Assembly: GCA_025992895.1 (NCBI GenBank)
Contig: DAJPGA010000001.1
Location: 1,692,501 to 1,756,500, forward strand
Direction of reading: 5' to 3'
From: Veillonellaceae bacterium
Lineage (GTDB): Bacteria > Bacillota > Negativicutes > Veillonellales > Dialisteraceae
DNA length: 64,000 nt
Shown: in pieces, positions 62,360 to 64,000 of the stretch
How the letters are laid out: every line of letters starts with the position of its first letter
Numbering within the stretch: the first letter of the stretch is position 1
Notes under the pieces: generated by a model
Database searches by the model: none
Told to the model about the DNA's origin: nothing
The model's input: only the letters and a program-made list of their open reading frames with translations
Made by a program: the position numbers and the translations under genes

Positions 62360-63517
62360 TTAAGCGAACGGTACCCATTTTCCGTCTTTGACCTGCAGAA
62401 CGTCCAGATCCATCTTCGGATCGCGGTGTTCGTCAAACTGGAATTTGCCAGTAGCGCCTTCGAAGTCTTTGATCTTAGCCAGTGTATCACGGAATTTCTT
62501 GCGGTCTGTTGTTGTACCGGACTGTTCAGCAGCCTGGTGCATAACGTACATAGCATCGTAAGCCTGAGCAGCGAACTGATCCGGTTCATGTCCATACTTG
62601 GCAACATATGCCTTGCGGAATGCCTGAGCCTTCTCGCTCTTGCGTTCCGGGTTCCACGGGGTAGCTACGAGTGTGCCGTTAGCAGCATCGCCTGCCTGCT
62701 GGATATATGCAGGGCTGTTGAAGCCGTTGTTGCCGATGATTGGCTGGGTCATTCCCATTTCACGAGCTTTCTTGACGATGAGAGCGCCTTCCTGATAGAG
62801 GCCTGCAATAGCGATGACATCCGGATTAGCTGCCTGAATCTTTGTCAGCTGTGCAGAGAAGTCTGTATCTTTATCAGCGAAAGTTTCAGTATCTACAACA
62901 TTGACGCCCATCTGCTTGAATACGTCCTGATAAATCTTGTTTTCGCCGACCATCTGGTCATTGTTGTTGGAGTACATGACAGCAACGGTCTTGAAGCCAA
63001 GCTTGTCATGAGCTTTCTGTACAGTAACCGGAATTGCGAGTTTGCCTGGAATAGCATTACGGAAAATGTAGTCGCCAAGATCGGTGATGCCAGGAGCTGT
63101 GGTGCCGGTACCAAAGGCAACGACCTTGGACTGCTGGGCAACAGGACCTGCAGCAAACATTTCGCCAGATGTCATCGGACCTTCAATAGCGAGGACTTTA
63201 TCCTGTTCAATGCACTTCTTGACAGCATTGATTGCTTCTGCCTTGTTCAGCTTGGTATCGTAAGTGACGAGATCGATCTTCATCTTTGTCTTCGGATCTT
63301 TGTTGATTTCTTCGACAGCGAGATCAACGCCTTCCTTCATAGCCTGGCCATAAGCTGCGCCGGGGCCTGTATATGCAGTTACAAATCCGAATTTAACTGT
63401 CTGTCCTGCTGCGCCGCTCTGGGCAGCTTTCTTGTCTCCGCCGCATCCTGCAAATGCGCCGGCCAGTGCTGCTGCTGCCATGACAGCAGCCATTCCCTTG
63501 AACCATTTCTTCTGCAT
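62360..63517 (-). CDS. Branched-chain amino acid type ABC transporter substrate-binding lipoprotein
   Basis: A 385-residue periplasmic/lipid-anchored binding protein of the LivJ/LivK (Peripla_BP_6) type. The signal peptide ends in the lipobox FAGC (Cys at 24). The mature domain starts VKFGFVTAYTGPGAAYGQAMKEGVDLAV and has the hinge-region motifs AIEGPMTSGEMFAAGPVAQQ and AAQAYDAMYVMHQA. No permease or ATPase gene follows in the window; a terminator stands directly after it, so partners lie elsewhere. Control by a T-box suggests that the ligand is an amino acid. GAGGAAGAGGAAG precedes the ATG. Confidence 0.9.
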   Translation of the reverse strand: MQKKWFKGMAAVMAAAALAGAFAGCGGDKKAAQSGAAGQTVKFGFVTAYTGPGAAYGQAMKEGVDLAVEEINKDPKTKMKIDLVTYDTKLNKAEAINAVKKCIEQDKVLAIEGPMTSGEMFAAGPVAQQSKVVAFGTGTTAPGITDLGDYIFRNAIPGKLAIPVTVQKAHDKLGFKTVAVMYSNNNDQMVGENKIYQDVFKQMGVNVVDTETFADKDTDFSAQLTKIQAANPDVIAIAGLYQEGALIVKKAREMGMTQPIIGNNGFNSPAYIQQAGDAANGTLVATPWNPERKSEKAQAFRKAYVAKYGHEPDQFAAQAYDAMYVMHQAAEQSGTTTDRKKFRDTLAKIKDFEGATGKFQFDEHRDPKMDLDVLQVKDGKWVPFA

Positions 63518-63575
63518 AATGTCTTCCTCTTCCTCTCAAAATACTTTTAATCCCAGCCTTCCAACCGATGAAGTA

Positions 63576-63921
63576 AAACAAAACCCCGCAGGCATAAAAA
63601 TATTGCCTGCGGGGGCGCATTGCGCGGTACCACTCCGGTTTATCACTCATGTGCTAAATACTATGGAACAGGTACAAAAAAAGCCCTATCTCCCTACGAA
63701 GATAGGGGCGACGTATCGCGGTACCACCCTACATTATACTTAGCAATCTATTCGTAACGTGAATGAACGCCGGCTCCTACTTATTTCGGATCCAGAGCTC
63801 GCAAGGGATATTATGAATATTGCTGTCCACCGGTTTGCACCATACACCGGCTCTCTGAAGAACGCTGCAACAGACCTTTTGTCTTGCTCATCGCTTGTTC
63901 TGGCTGTTTGATTGTTTGAAT
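63576..63921 (-). promoter_or_regulatory. T-box leader with one stem I and two antiterminator/terminator modules
   Basis: On the minus strand the leader begins with GCGATGAGCAAGAC and has the stem I distal pattern AGAGAGCCGGTG/ACCGGT. Module 1: T-box bulge AGGGTGGTACCGCG (63730-63717), terminator GCCCCTATCT/AGATAGGGC (63709-63683) and seven T. Module 2: GGAGTGGTACCGCG (63636-63623), terminator TGCCTGCGGGG partner of CCCCGCAGGCA (63614-63584) with TTTTGTTTT. Only about 40 bases lie between terminator 1 and bulge 2, too few for a second stem I. The specifier cannot be read safely: the loop contains CATAATATCC, so AUA (Ile) or AAU (Asn) are possible. Confidence 0.9.
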
Positions 63922-63927
63922 GTGTAT

Positions 63928-63956
63928 ATCATAATCTGATTATTTTGCCTTGTCAA
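63928..63956 (-). promoter_or_regulatory. Promoter of the tandem-module T-box leader
   Basis: Minus strand TTGACA, 17-base spacer, TATGAT. Transcription should start near 63921. Confidence 0.85.
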
Positions 63957-64000
63957 GCTTTTTTGTCTTAAACTTTCTTTATCATGTTAGAGTAAAACAT

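Noticed and set aside
62315..63550. A 411-residue plus-strand frame over the binding-protein gene
   Set aside because: Antisense shadow of the LivJ-like gene, with low-complexity Cys/Phe/Leu-rich translation and no ribosome-binding site.
1..64000. CRISPR arrays, insertion sequences, prophage or integrative elements
   Set aside because: No regularly spaced direct repeats, transposase, integrase or phage structural gene was seen; tRNA genes show no attachment-site duplications next to integrases.

Overview
The window looks like chromosome from a diderm Firmicute of the class Negativicutes, most likely a Dialister/Megasphaera-type relative (inference from gene content, not from a search). It combines Firmicutes traits (T-box leaders, an FMN riboswitch of the Bacillus/Clostridium type, a Y-family polymerase paired with a YolD-like protein, PyrDB/PyrK dihydroorotate dehydrogenase) with outer-membrane traits (heptose-phosphate kinase for LPS core, an RND efflux pump with a lipidated adaptor). 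I see no insertion sequence, prophage, CRISPR array or integrase; this is ordinary, densely packed core chromosome with RNA-based regulation.

Layout. 1-2.5 kb: end of a surface-polysaccharide/LPS gene set on the minus strand (UDP-glucuronate 4-epimerase, GT4 glycosyltransferase, start of the heptose-7-phosphate kinase). 2.6-8.2 kb: SGNH hydrolase, a two-gene RND pump operon with a palindromic operator sitting on its -35 box, and a YhcH-family protein. 8.5-12.8 kb: a tRNA-Met T-box leader driving a methionine synthase activation-domain protein, metH (which lacks that domain) and metF. 12.8-22.6 kb: thrC and a TVP38 membrane protein, tRNA-Lys, tRNA-Arg, alr, lepA-hemW, two tandem EamA permeases, two tRNA-Val. 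22.7-31.9 kb: a tightly overlapped operon miaB-mutS-mutL-methyltransferase-miaA-hfq-methionine gamma-lyase-like gene. 31.9-35.7 kb: ribD-ribE-ribBA-ribH under an FMN riboswitch. 35.7-39.7 kb: glmU, prs, pth, tmk. 39.8-43 kb: a secreted peptidoglycan-binding/3D-domain protein and a divergent Na+:alanine/glycine symporter. 43-51.3 kb: the pyrimidine operon pyrB-pyrC-carA-carB-pyrK-pyrD. 51.3-54.6 kb: an OLD-family ATPase/nuclease, a noncoding stretch holding at least one well-formed candidate small RNA, ybaK, and a tRNA-Asp-Gly-Cys-Leu cluster. 54.6-60.6 kb: LysR regulator with a small membrane protein, divergent from nifJ (pyruvate:ferredoxin oxidoreductase), then an unknown 154-aa protein. 60.6-64 kb: a Y-family polymerase/YolD cassette with a LexA-like box inside its promoter, and a branched-chain amino acid type binding lipoprotein whose leader is a T-box with one stem I but two successive antiterminator/terminator modules.

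The genes serve central anabolism (Met, Thr, pyrimidines, riboflavin, PRPP, UDP-GlcNAc), translation quality and tRNA modification, DNA repair and pyruvate fermentation. The most interesting material is in the noncoding DNA: the tandem-module T-box at 63.5-63.9 kb, the candidate sRNA at 53.1-53.3 kb next to a second structured element, the FMN riboswitch whose terminator arm carries the ribD ribosome-binding site, and a family of near-identical long hairpins reused as terminators. Start codons given below were moved from the longest open frame wherever a ribosome-binding site or gene overlap argued for it. All functional calls rest on reading the sequence; no search was run.
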